Below, piece by piece: positions 1 to 10,416 of a stretch of DNA of 32,229 bases. Under the pieces are notes generated by a model. That model saw only the letters and a program-made list of their open reading frames with translations, was not told where the DNA came from and searched no databases. Each line of letters begins with the position of its first letter. The stretch's first letter is position 1. Origin of the DNA: Zoogloea sp. (GTDB taxonomy: Bacteria > Pseudomonadota > Gammaproteobacteria > Burkholderiales > Rhodocyclaceae); assembly GCF_028689785.1 (NCBI RefSeq), contig NZ_JAQVCN010000059.1, positions 1 through 32,229 on the forward strand, given 5' to 3'. The position numbers were made by a program, and so were the translations under genes.

Positions 1-1623
1 GCCCTGACCGCCCTCGCCTCCGCCCTCCTCGCAGCCTGTGGCGGCGGTGGTGGGGGTGGCGGTGGTGGCGCCAGCAAGTCATCCCTTTCCGGCACGGTCG
101 CCGACGGCTACCTGAAAGGGGCGACGGTGTGTCTGGACATCAACACCAATGGGGCCTGCGACAGCAGTGAGCCGAGCACCATCACCGCCGACGGTGGCAA
201 GTACACCCTGAGTGATCTCAATGCCGGCGACGAAAGCAAGTACCCGGTTCTGGTCCTCGTTCCGGCCTCCGCCGTGGACAGCGACAATCCGACCGGCACC
301 GTCGGCAAGCCCTACTTCCTGTCCGCTCCCGCCGGCAAGGGTGGCTTCGTGAGCCCGCTCACCACCCTGGTCCAGCAGAAGGTTGCGGCCGGCGCGAAGG
401 TGGACAGCGCCGAGAGCGCGGTCAAGAGCCTCCTCGGGATCACCGACACCACGGTCAGCCTGTTCAACGACTACATCGCCGGCAAGGGCAGTGCCACCCA
501 AGCCGACGCCACCGCCGCGGGTCGCTATGCCCGCGCCCATGAAGCCGCCAAAGTGGTGGCCAAATCCCTGCAGTCCGGCTACGACGACCTGAAGTCCGAC
601 AGCAATGCCAAGGCCGTGCAGAAGGTGCTGCTGGCCCAGGCGGAAGACGCCCTCACGGTGCAGAAGGCCACCTCGGCCGACACCGCCAACCCCACCTTCA
701 CCACTGCCGGCGTTGTCGCCGTCGACAGCCCCAACACGCTGAAGAAGATCGTCGCCTTCGAAAAGGGCAGCAGCACCGCCGCCACCCAGGCGGTGAACAT
801 CGAGTTCGGCGTCACCGCCGCTGGTCAGGCGGTCTCCTGCGGCGTTCCCCTAACCGGTCTGGGCACCAAGGCCACCGCCGGCCAGGTGAAGGACCTGCGC
901 TTCTACGTCAGCAACGTGATGCTCATCGACGCCCAGGGCAACACGGTTCCCGTAACCCTCGACGCCAATGCCAACCAGGCCAGGGACGTGGCCCTGATCG
1001 ACTTCGAAGACGCCACCGGCAAGTGCCCCACCAGCACCGGCAGCGCCGCCACCTACACCACCCTCACCGGCAAGGTTCCCCCGGGCACCTACGTAGGCGC
1101 AACCCTGAGCGTGGGCGTTCCGGTCAAGTCTGCCGATGCCGACAAGGTCTCCCTGAACCACAGCAGCACCACGGCCACCGCCACCCCGGAGATCCTGACC
1201 AGCTCGGCGATGGCCTGGTCCTGGCAGGCTGGCCGCAAGTTCATGAAGATCGAGTACGTGCCCGACACCCCCATCACCCGCCCGGACGGCACCACCACGA
1301 CCACCTGGAACGTGCACCTGGGTTCCACCGGCTGCAAGGGCGACCCCACCAAGGGCGTCGTGACGGCCTGCACCAACCCCAACCGCATGGACTTCTCCTT
1401 CGCGGCCTTCAACCCCGGCACCCAGAAGATCGTTCTCGACCTGGCCGAGCTGTTCAGGAATTCCGACCTGAGCCATGAAGGCGGTGGCGCCGCGGGCTGC
1501 ATGTCCGGCACCACCGATCCGGAATGCCCGGGCATCTTCCAGGCCCTGCAGATCGATCTGGCCACCGGCCTGCCCATCAACGGCGGCGGTGCCCAGAAGG
1601 TCTTCGCCGTGAAGGCCAAGTAA
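1..1623 (+). CDS. MbnP-family copper-binding lipoprotein with N-terminal fused module (5' end outside window)
   Basis: The open frame runs from base 1, so the true start lies upstream. It opens with the end of a lipoprotein signal peptide (lipobox LLAAC, Cys at base 37) and a run of ten Gly. In partial numbering, residues 27-110 form a beta-rich module with a calcium-loop-like stretch (DINTNGACDSSEP). Residues from about 250 to 540 match the MbnP / 'metallo-mystery pair four-Cys' family: several Cys (SCGVPL, GCKGDP, ACTNPN, GCMSG, ECPGI) and the conserved AMAWSWQAGRKF segment with W406 and W408. In characterised MbnP a Trp is oxidised to kynurenine by partner MbnH and helps bind copper. Two MbnH-like genes follow 23 bases downstream, which supports the call. 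The N-terminal extension makes it much longer than a bare MbnP domain. Copper binding is inferred from the family. Confidence 0.85.
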   Translation, partial: ALTALASALLAACGGGGGGGGGGASKSSLSGTVADGYLKGATVCLDINTNGACDSSEPSTITADGGKYTLSDLNAGDESKYPVLVLVPASAVDSDNPTGTVGKPYFLSAPAGKGGFVSPLTTLVQQKVAAGAKVDSAESAVKSLLGITDTTVSLFNDYIAGKGSATQADATAAGRYARAHEAAKVVAKSLQSGYDDLKSDSNAKAVQKVLLAQAEDALTVQKATSADTANPTFTTAGVVAVDSPNTLKKIVAFEKGSSTAATQAVNIEFGVTAAGQAVSCGVPLTGLGTKATAGQVKDLRFYVSNVMLIDAQGNTVPVTLDANANQARDVALIDFEDATGKCPTSTGSAATYTTLTGKVPPGTYVGATLSVGVPVKSADADKVSLNHSSTTATATPEILTSSAMAWSWQAGRKFMKIEYVPDTPITRPDGTTTTTWNVHLGSTGCKGDPTKGVVTACTNPNRMDFSFAAFNPGTQKIVLDLAELFRNSDLSHEGGGAAGCMSGTTDPECPGIFQALQIDLATGLPINGGGAQKVFAVKAK

Positions 1624-1646
1624 GCCGACCGGAAAGACAGCCCACG

Positions 1647-2822
<1,176 letters not shown>

Positions 2823-2829
2823 GCGCCCC

Positions 2830-3955
<1,126 letters not shown>

Positions 3956-3975
<20 letters not shown>

Positions 3976-5164
3976 GCCTGCCGCCCTGCTGCTGCCCGCC
4001 CTCCTCCTGGCCCTCGCGGGCCAGGCTGCCGCCCATGAGACCACGGCCCCTGCAGAAGACCGCCTGAGCCTCTCCGGCGGCTTCGGGCTGATGTCCCTGC
4101 ATGCGGACGAGCCCTACCCCGCCCCGCGCCTACCCGGCGTGCTCGAAGCCGGCAGCCCCCGGGCCGACGAACGTCGCGACGGCCTCGACTACGCCGAGAT
4201 CGCCCTGCGCGCCCGCTTCAGCGATGCCTTGCGCGGCTTCCTGAAAGTGGCCCACCACGGCGGCCCCGACAGCAGCAACCACACCGAGGAAGCCTGGCTC
4301 GAAGGGCGCATGGCGCCAGTCCACGATCACCTGGCCAGCCTGCGGGTCGGCCGCCAGCTGCTGCCCCTGGGCCTGCTCAACCCCATCCACACCCATGCCC
4401 GGGACTTCGGCATCTCGCCCCTGGCCATGCGCGGCGCGGTCAACGACTACTGGCGCGCCGACGGTGTGCGCAGCGACTGGAATCACCCGGCCGGCTGGTC
4501 GCTGGGCGTAGGTGCCTGGCGCAACCAGAGCTTCCCCGGTGCCGATGCCGGCGGCTTCAAGCTGCTAACCGCCCGGGCCGGCTGGAAGAAGGAAGCCCTG
4601 CAGCTGGAGGCCGGCTACGCCAATGTCAATGCCGACGGCCGGGCCCTGGTGACCACCGGCAACGTGGGCCATACCCACAGCGTACCCAGCTGCACCCGCA
4701 TCACCACCGACCGGGTGTGCTTCGACGGCACCGCCCAGCTGCTCTCCCTGGCGGCCCGCTGGGCTCCCGCCGACAGCCCCCTGTGGGTCGGTGTCGAGTG
4801 GTGGTACAAACGTGAGGAGGGGCGCCTCGACAGCATCAACGGCGCCCCCGCCTACACCGGCAAACTCAACGGCGGCTGGGTGGATGTGGGCTGGCAGCTC
4901 GCCCCCGGCTGGGAAGTCATCGGCCGTGCCGAACGTCTGGTGGGCCGCCACAAGCTGGCCGGCGTCAACGCCGGCCTCGTCGCCACCCAGGCCGGCCTCA
5001 CCGACGCCGACAAGAACCCCACAAGCCTCGGCGCAGTGATCAAATGGCGCCCCCTCGACGGCCACCGGATCACCGCCGAATGGCACCGGGAGCGGGACGG
5101 CACGACGAACAACAACGTCTACCTGCTGCGCTACCAGTTCACCTTTGCCAAAGGGCTGCTGTAG
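3956..5164 (+). CDS. Putative outer-membrane beta-barrel protein of the MbnP/MbnH locus
   Basis: A 402-residue exported protein. I choose the ATG at 3956 over the in-frame ATG at 3929 because it directly begins a good signal peptide (LLLPALLLALAGQAAA, cleavage before HE). It overlaps the 3' end of the second MbnH gene by 20 bases. The mature part alternates polar and aromatic/hydrophobic residues, has many Gly/Trp/Tyr-rich strands, and ends in a strand-like RYQFTF segment, as in porin-like barrels. It is His-rich early (VAHHGG, NPIHTHARDF), and one CTRITTDRVC stretch could form a disulfide loop. I do not recognise a named family. The context suggests a role in passage or capture of a metal or ligand across the outer membrane, but that is inference. 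Confidence 0.7.
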
Positions 5165-5244
5165 GGCTCCGAAGCGCGGCCTGCACCTTGCCGGTCGCAG
5201 CGCGGGCAGCGCAGCTGGCTTGGACTGAGCGTGGGCAACGCAAA

Positions 5245-5293
5245 ATTGGTATGGTCAATGTTCAAAAAGTGGATGGGATAAACAGGCCACTTT
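5245..5293 (+). promoter_or_regulatory. Candidate operator region upstream of the B6 cluster
   Basis: The 194-base gap before the transporter gene holds a perfect 7-bp inverted repeat, AAAGTGG (5266-5272) and CCACTTT (5287-5293), separated by 14 bases. Just upstream is ATTGGTATGGTCAATG (5245-5260). TGGTAT is the complement of ATACCA, the half-site of the MocR-type regulator GabR, and MocR-type PdxR proteins control many B6 genes. A looser TGGATGGGATAA follows about 23 bases later. No regulator gene lies in the window, so the link to PdxR is a guess. No convincing -35/-10 pair is visible. Confidence 0.3.
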
Positions 5294-5358
5294 CAGGTTA
5301 AAACGTAACTCCCAATACAGGTTCTTGGAACCGAGTCTGCAGGAGTTATGAAAAAGCC

Positions 5359-6612
5359 ATGTCGTCCGCATCCCCCCCCTCATCCGTACGCCTGAATGAC
5401 CTCACCCATCCCGTCGTCGCTGGCCTGATTTCGGTCATCGTCAATTACGGCGGCACTTTCATTCTGGTGTTCCAGGCCGCCAAAGTAGCCGGCCTCAGCC
5501 CGGAGCTGACGGCCTCGTGGGTTTGGTCGATTTCGATCGGCGTTGGGGTGACGGGGCTCATGCTGAGCTGGATCGCCCGCGAACCGATCATCACGGCCTG
5601 GTCCACACCGGCCGCGGCATTTCTCGTCACGGCGTTGGCGACCACACCTTATGCAGAGGCAGTCGGCGCCTACCTGATCTCCGGAGCAGCCTTCGTCCTG
5701 CTCGGCCTGTCGGGCTACTTTGAGAAGGTCATCCGCCTGATTCCGCCCGGTGTGGCGGCCGGCCTTCTGGCGGGCATCCTGTTGCAGTTCGGGATTGGCG
5801 CCTTCGGCGGCATGAGCGTCGATCCCCTGCTGGCAGGCCTGCTGATCGTCGCCTACGTCGTACTCAAACGCTTCACGGCACGCTATGCGGTGGTCGGCAT
5901 TCTGGCGCTGGGACTGGCTTTCCTGCTCGTCCAGGACCGAGTCGATCTGTCCGGCTTGACACTGGAACTCGCGGCGCCGGTCTTCACCATGCCAGCGTTC
6001 TCCCTCAACGCCTTGCTGAGCATGGCTTTGCCACTGTTCCTCATCACCCTGACCGGCCAATACATGCCCGGCATGCTGGTGCTGCGCAATGACGGGTTCA
6101 AGACCAGTGCCAATCCCATCCTGACGGTCACCGGGCTGGGCTCGCTGCTGATGGCGCCATTCGGCTCGCACGCCTTCAACGTCGCCGCGATCACGGCGGC
6201 TATCTGCACGGGTCGCGAGGCCCATGAAGTGCCCTCCAAGCGCTGGATTGCCGGCATTGCCGCGGGTGTGTTCTACATCCTCGTCGGCGTGTTCGGCGTG
6301 ACCCTGGCCGCCGTCTTCATGGCATTCCCGACCACGTTCATCACCACGCTGGCGGGTCTCGCGTTGCTGGGCACGATTGGCGGCAGCCTGGCCAGCGCCA
6401 TGGCCGACGCCAAGACCCGGGAAGCCTCACTGATCACCTTTCTGGCTGCCGCAGCCAACATCAAGATGCTGGGGATTGGCGGTGCGTTCTGGGGCCTGCT
6501 GATCGGCCTGATGGCCTACGTCGTGCTGAATGCTCAATGGTCTCGCCCCAAAGCACAGATCAAGGCGGCACCCACGGGCGTACCGGCAACGAGCACGGGA
6601 GCGGCCAACTGA
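5359..6612 (+). CDS. BenE-family (benzoate/H+ symporter-like) transporter, candidate vitamin B6 importer
   Basis: A 417-residue inner-membrane protein with about 11-12 hydrophobic segments, matching the BenE benzoate:proton symporter family. Family-like blocks include AWSTPAAAFL, LIPPGVAAGLLAGILL and the GSHAFNVAAITAAICTG segment. No benzoate-degradation gene is nearby. Instead it heads an overlapping operon of PLP-related genes: its TGA shares one base with the ATG of the YggS gene. Import of an aromatic B6 vitamer such as pyridoxal or pyridoxine is therefore a reasonable inference from context, not from sequence. The start is uncertain: AGGAG (5341-5345) is 13 bases from this ATG, and an out-of-frame ATG at 5348 would make a 15-residue peptide overlapping the start. 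Confidence 0.85.
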   Translation: MSSASPPSSVRLNDLTHPVVAGLISVIVNYGGTFILVFQAAKVAGLSPELTASWVWSISIGVGVTGLMLSWIAREPIITAWSTPAAAFLVTALATTPYAEAVGAYLISGAAFVLLGLSGYFEKVIRLIPPGVAAGLLAGILLQFGIGAFGGMSVDPLLAGLLIVAYVVLKRFTARYAVVGILALGLAFLLVQDRVDLSGLTLELAAPVFTMPAFSLNALLSMALPLFLITLTGQYMPGMLVLRNDGFKTSANPILTVTGLGSLLMAPFGSHAFNVAAITAAICTGREAHEVPSKRWIAGIAAGVFYILVGVFGVTLAAVFMAFPTTFITTLAGLALLGTIGGSLASAMADAKTREASLITFLAAAANIKMLGIGGAFWGLLIGLMAYVVLNAQWSRPKAQIKAAPTGVPATSTGAAN

Positions 6613-7430
6613 TGCGAACCTCAGCCGTCACACAAACCAGCCATGACCAGCATGGCCGATATCCACAGGCGGTCACGGTCGCGGATTTCCGCCGCAACCT
6701 GACGAATGTGCGCGAACGTATCGACACAGCTTGCCGCCGTGCCGGCCGCGATCCGGCAAGCGTGCGTCTGCTGCCGGTCAGCAAGACCTTTGATGAGGCA
6801 CATATTCGTCTGGCCTACGCGGCCGGTTGCCGTCAACTCGGCGAGAACAAGGTCCAGGAGGCCTATCGCAAGTGGACCGCCATGGCAGACCTGACAGATC
6901 TGCAGTGGTCGGTCATCGGCCACCTTCAGACCAACAAGGTCAAGCTGGTGGCGGCCTTTGCTACGGAGTTCCAGGCGCTCGACAGCCTGCGTGTTGCCGA
7001 AGCCCTGGATCGCCGTTTGCAGATCGAGGGGCGCTCGCTGGACGTTTTCGTTCAGATCAATACCTCTGGCGAGGCCAGCAAATACGGCCTGCAGCCGCAA
7101 GAGGTGCTGCCCTTCGTCAAAGAACTGCCGGCATTCAATGCCTTGCGTGTGCGAGGGTTGATGACACTGGCGCTGTTTTCCAGCGAGGCCGAACGGGTGC
7201 GGCAGTGTTTCGTCCTGCTGCGAAACCTGCGCGACCAGCTACGCGAAAGCGCGCCCGTCGGCATTGGGCTGGAAGAACTGTCCATGGGCATGTCCGGAGA
7301 TTTCGAGATCGCCATCGAAGAAGGCGCCACCGTCGTGCGCGTCGGCCAGGCCATTTTTGGTGCCCGAAGCACCCCCGACAGCCATTACTGGCCTGCGCTG
7401 GCTTCAACAACCGAGGCCTTGTCATCATGA
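6612..7430 (+). CDS. yggS: YggS/PROSC family PLP-homeostasis protein (PLPBP)
   Basis: A 272-residue cytosolic PLP-binding protein of the YggS/PLPBP family, which carries PLP and keeps free PLP and amino/keto acid pools balanced; it has no known catalytic reaction. PLP-lysine motif LLPVSKTF (Lys58), the GENKVQEAYRK block, IGHLQTNK, and C-terminal MGMSGDFEIAIEEGATVVRVGQAIFG all fit. The ATG at 6612 overlaps the transporter stop (TGATG); the frame stays open upstream into the transporter gene, but that is shadow. About 25 residues precede the usual family start, which is slightly long. It overlaps the next gene as ATGA. Placement between a transporter and a pyridoxal kinase supports a dedicated B6 operon; another genomic yggS copy may exist. 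Confidence 0.93.
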   Translation: MRTSAVTQTSHDQHGRYPQAVTVADFRRNLTNVRERIDTACRRAGRDPASVRLLPVSKTFDEAHIRLAYAAGCRQLGENKVQEAYRKWTAMADLTDLQWSVIGHLQTNKVKLVAAFATEFQALDSLRVAEALDRRLQIEGRSLDVFVQINTSGEASKYGLQPQEVLPFVKELPAFNALRVRGLMTLALFSSEAERVRQCFVLLRNLRDQLRESAPVGIGLEELSMGMSGDFEIAIEEGATVVRVGQAIFGARSTPDSHYWPALASTTEALSS

Positions 7431-8146
7431 AGACCGCCATCGCCATCCATCACGTCTGCTTTGAAGACCTGGGTACGCTGGAACCCTTGCTCGAAGCTCG
7501 GGGATACACCGTCCGCTATGTGGATGCCACGGTCGATGACCTGCGCAGGCTTGATGTCGTCACTCCAGATCTGCTGGTCGTGCTGGGCGGCCCTATCGGC
7601 GCCTTCGACGAGGCGCTTTACCCGTTCATCGCTGACGAGCTGATCCTGCTGCGCCAGCGGCTGCAGAGCCGGAGAGCGCTACTGGGCATTTGTCTGGGAG
7701 CACAGCTGACAGCCCGTGCCTTGGGCGCTCATGTCGGCTCGATGGGCACCAAGGAAATCGGCTATGCCCCACTGAGCCTGACCGTGGAAGGCAAGGCTTC
7801 GCCGCTGGGAGCACTCGGAGATGTGCCCGTGCTGCACTGGCACGGCAACCAGTTTGACATTCCAGCGGGCGCGGTGCGCCTTGCCGCTACGGAGGTCTGC
7901 CCCAACCAGGCCTTTGCCTTCGAAAATCATGTCCTCGGGCTCCAATTCCATCTGGAAGCAGATGCCCGGCGGATCGAACGCTGGCTGGTCGGTCATCACT
8001 GCGAGCTCGCCCAATCGGGGATCGACCTGTGCGAACTACGTAGCCGGGCCCATGCACTGCAGGCCCCGTTGTCGGCAGCGGCTTGTGCGGTTTTCTCCCG
8101 CTGGCTCGATGCGCTTGAGCCAGACCTCCAGCCGGGCCGGCCATGA
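7427..8146 (+). CDS. Class I glutamine amidotransferase-like protein of the B6 cluster
   Basis: A 239-residue cytosolic protein of the class I GATase fold, as in stand-alone GMP-synthase-like amidotransferases. The catalytic triad is intact: nucleophile Cys89 in GICLGAQL, His175 and Glu177 in LQFHLEAD. The oxyanion-strand GGP motif (VVLGGPIGAF) is also present. Such proteins release ammonia from glutamine or hydrolyse gamma-glutamyl bonds. It is not PdxT-like in length or motifs, and no PdxS is present. It overlaps both neighbours by ATGA, so it should be made in step with YggS and the kinase. No synthase partner that would take up ammonia is evident, so the substrate is unknown. Confidence 0.85.
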   Translation: MKTAIAIHHVCFEDLGTLEPLLEARGYTVRYVDATVDDLRRLDVVTPDLLVVLGGPIGAFDEALYPFIADELILLRQRLQSRRALLGICLGAQLTARALGAHVGSMGTKEIGYAPLSLTVEGKASPLGALGDVPVLHWHGNQFDIPAGAVRLAATEVCPNQAFAFENHVLGLQFHLEADARRIERWLVGHHCELAQSGIDLCELRSRAHALQAPLSAAACAVFSRWLDALEPDLQPGRP

Positions 8147-9081
8147 GAGCGGCATCATTTTCCGAGATCAGGCAGCCGCTCAAGATCGACGTGGTTTCAG
8201 TGCAGTCGCAGGTGGTGTATGGGCGCGTTGGGAACAATGCCGCCGTCCCCACGCTGGAGGCCCTTGGCCTGACCGTGGCCGCCGTGCCTACCGTGGTACT
8301 GAGCAATATCCCGAGTTATCCGACGATCCACGGGGGGGCACTCCCTGTTGAATGGTTCAGCGGCTACTTGCAGGATCTCGAGGCACGTGGTGCCTTGGAT
8401 GCACTGCGCGCAGTTCAAGTGGGATACCTCGGAAACGCCGACCAGGCATTAGTGCTGGGCACCTGGATCAAGGCCCTGCTGACCGACCGGCCTCACCTGC
8501 GCATTGTCATCGACCCGGTGATCGGCGATCAGGAGCATGGCATCTACAGCGCCGAGGGGATCGCCGACGTCTATCGGGGCGGGCTCACCGCACTGGCAAA
8601 CGGCCTGACGCCAAACGCCTTTGAACTCGCCTGCCTGACCGGCATGCCAGTAGACGACCTGAATGGCGTTGTGTCTGCAGCGAGGTCGTTGCTTGCCGGA
8701 CGTATCGAATGGGTCGCGGTGACCAGCGCGGCCCCGGATGCCTGGACGCCCGATGAAATGTGGATCGTCGTGGTAACGGAACGACACACGCATCTCATCA
8801 AGCATCCACGTATTGCTGTTGCACTGGCGGGTACAGGCGACTTGTTCAGTGCCTGCATGACAGGGCACTGGCTGAACGGAATGGCACTGGAAGCGGCCGC
8901 GGCAATGGCGTGTGCGCGCGTTCTCCGCGCCTTGCGTATCACCGAATTGGCACAGGCCAAGGAGCTTGTACTCCCACGACGGGCTTTCGAGCCAGAACCA
9001 GAGCAGATTTTCATCCACGACATCACGGCGGAATTCGGACACCTGACGTGCGCCTTCGCTGAGCCCAAGGAAACACCATGA
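8143..9081 (+). CDS. pdxY: Pyridoxal kinase (PdxY/PdxK family)
   Basis: A 312-residue cytosolic ribokinase-fold enzyme that phosphorylates pyridoxal (and related vitamers) with ATP to make PLP. Recognised from the N-terminal VVSVQSQVVYGRVGNNAA block, the central IDPVIGD motif, NAFELACLTG, and the catalytic anion-hole motif GTGD (Asp233) followed by LFSACMTG. The length is somewhat above the usual 285 residues because of about 14 extra N-terminal residues; the start is fixed by the ATGA overlap with the previous gene. It ends in an ATGA overlap with the aminotransferase. No pdxH oxidase is present in the window, so the operon seems suited to pyridoxal salvage. PdxY versus PdxK specificity cannot be settled by reading. 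Confidence 0.92.
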   Translation: MRAASFSEIRQPLKIDVVSVQSQVVYGRVGNNAAVPTLEALGLTVAAVPTVVLSNIPSYPTIHGGALPVEWFSGYLQDLEARGALDALRAVQVGYLGNADQALVLGTWIKALLTDRPHLRIVIDPVIGDQEHGIYSAEGIADVYRGGLTALANGLTPNAFELACLTGMPVDDLNGVVSAARSLLAGRIEWVAVTSAAPDAWTPDEMWIVVVTERHTHLIKHPRIAVALAGTGDLFSACMTGHWLNGMALEAAAAMACARVLRALRITELAQAKELVLPRRAFEPEPEQIFIHDITAEFGHLTCAFAEPKETP

Positions 9082-10256
9082 CTCATCCCTCCTACTTGAT
9101 GCGGGCCTATGCGCGCCAACCCGTTTCCTTCACCCGGGGCTGCGGCGCACGCCTGTGGGACCATCGCGACATCGAATATCTGGATGCCATTGCCGGCATT
9201 GCCGTGACCAGCCTCGGGCACGCCAACGTAGAAATCGCCCACGTGATCGCCAAGCAGGCACGAACGCTGCTGCACACCTCCAACGTGTTTAGCATTGACT
9301 GGCAGGAGCGACTGGGCGAGCGTCTATGCACGCTGACGGGGATGGAAAAGGCGTTCTTCTGCAACTCCGGCGCGGAAGCGAACGAAGCCGCCTTGAAGCT
9401 GGCACGGCTGTACGGTCATCACAAGAAAGTGGCTCAACCGCAAATTGTGGTGATGGAGAACGCCTTCCATGGTCGCACCATCGCCACACTCACTGCGACC
9501 GACAACCCGGCGAAGCAGCAGGGCTTCGAGCCCTTGCTGCCGGGCTTCCTGCGTGTGCCCTTCAACGATATCGAAGCGGTACGCCTGATGGCCGAGCAGT
9601 CGTCCGACATCGTGGCAGTGCTGATCGAACCGGTGCAGGGCGAAGGTGGCATTCGCGTAGCCGATGCGGCGTACCTGCAGGCCTTGCGCAGGCTATGTGA
9701 TCAGCAGGGGTGGCTACTCATGCTGGATGAAATCCAGTGCGGCATGGGCCGCACCGGGGCGTGGTTCGCCCATCAGCACGCCGGCATCATCCCCGATGTC
9801 ATGACGGTGGCCAAAGCACTCGGCAATGGCTTTCCCATCGGTGCCTGCCTGGCACGCGGTGCCGTGGCCGACCTGCTGTCACCGGGTCAACACGGGACGA
9901 CCTTCGGTGGCAATCCCTTGGCCTGTCGTGTTGGTTGCACCGTACTCGACATCATGACGCGGGACGACCTGCCCAGACGAGCCGCGGCCCTCGGGGGGCG
10001 CCTCCTTTCCGGATTGCGTGAGGCACTTGCCGGGCACCCCGATGTAGTCATGATCCGTGGCCATGGCCTCATGGTGGGAATCGAGCTGAATCGGGACTGC
10101 AAGGAACTGGTCGGCCGCGCATTGATTGAGCAGCGCCTGCTGATCACGGTGACCCGGAACTCCACCATCCGGCTGCTGCCCGCCCTGATCTGCGACGACG
10201 CGCAGATCGACGACATCGTCACGCGGCTTGCGGCCCTCCTGTCGCCGGAAACGTGA
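9078..10256 (+). CDS. Class III PLP-dependent aminotransferase (ArgD/acetylornithine type)
   Basis: A 392-residue cytosolic fold-type I aminotransferase. Class III features: FFCNSGAEANEAALKLAR phosphate-binding region, NAFHGRTIATL, LIEPVQGEGG, the MLDEIQCGMGRTG block with the PLP-pyridine Asp, and the Schiff-base Lys246 in VAKALGNGFPIGA. The length and motifs are those of acetylornithine/succinyldiaminopimelate aminotransferases. No arginine genes are near; instead it overlaps the pyridoxal kinase by ATGA. It may be a second, specialised copy acting on another omega-amino substrate, or simply a PLP user co-regulated with B6 supply. Followed by a 160-base gap before glyA. Confidence 0.88.
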   Translation: MTHPSYLMRAYARQPVSFTRGCGARLWDHRDIEYLDAIAGIAVTSLGHANVEIAHVIAKQARTLLHTSNVFSIDWQERLGERLCTLTGMEKAFFCNSGAEANEAALKLARLYGHHKKVAQPQIVVMENAFHGRTIATLTATDNPAKQQGFEPLLPGFLRVPFNDIEAVRLMAEQSSDIVAVLIEPVQGEGGIRVADAAYLQALRRLCDQQGWLLMLDEIQCGMGRTGAWFAHQHAGIIPDVMTVAKALGNGFPIGACLARGAVADLLSPGQHGTTFGGNPLACRVGCTVLDIMTRDDLPRRAAALGGRLLSGLREALAGHPDVVMIRGHGLMVGIELNRDCKELVGRALIEQRLLITVTRNSTIRLLPALICDDAQIDDIVTRLAALLSPET

Positions 10257-10258
10257 AC

Positions 10259-10289
10259 CTGTCCGGGCCCGGCTGCAATGACCGGGCAG
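10259..10289 (+). other. Small hairpin after the aminotransferase gene
   Basis: CTGTCCGG (10259-10266) pairs with CCGGGCAG (10282-10289): eight pairs including one G-U, with a 15-base loop, three bases after the stop codon. There is no following T run, so it is not a clear terminator. It may be an RNA processing or partial attenuation element between the overlapping block and glyA, or chance in GC-rich DNA. Confidence 0.25.
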
Positions 10290-10416
10290 ATCGAGCCGAC
10301 AACATGAAACCCCGGTCGCTCCGCCGCTCCCCGGATCCATCGATAGCTGGAATCGGATGTGCCCGAGCAGACCTCCAGCCCGAAACCCAAGAACGCCAAA
10401 TCACAGGAATACTGCC

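Noticed and set aside
10257-10416. Glycine or other riboswitch upstream of glyA
   Set aside because: The 160-base gap lacks the tandem conserved cores expected of a glycine riboswitch; only a small GC-rich hairpin is visible.
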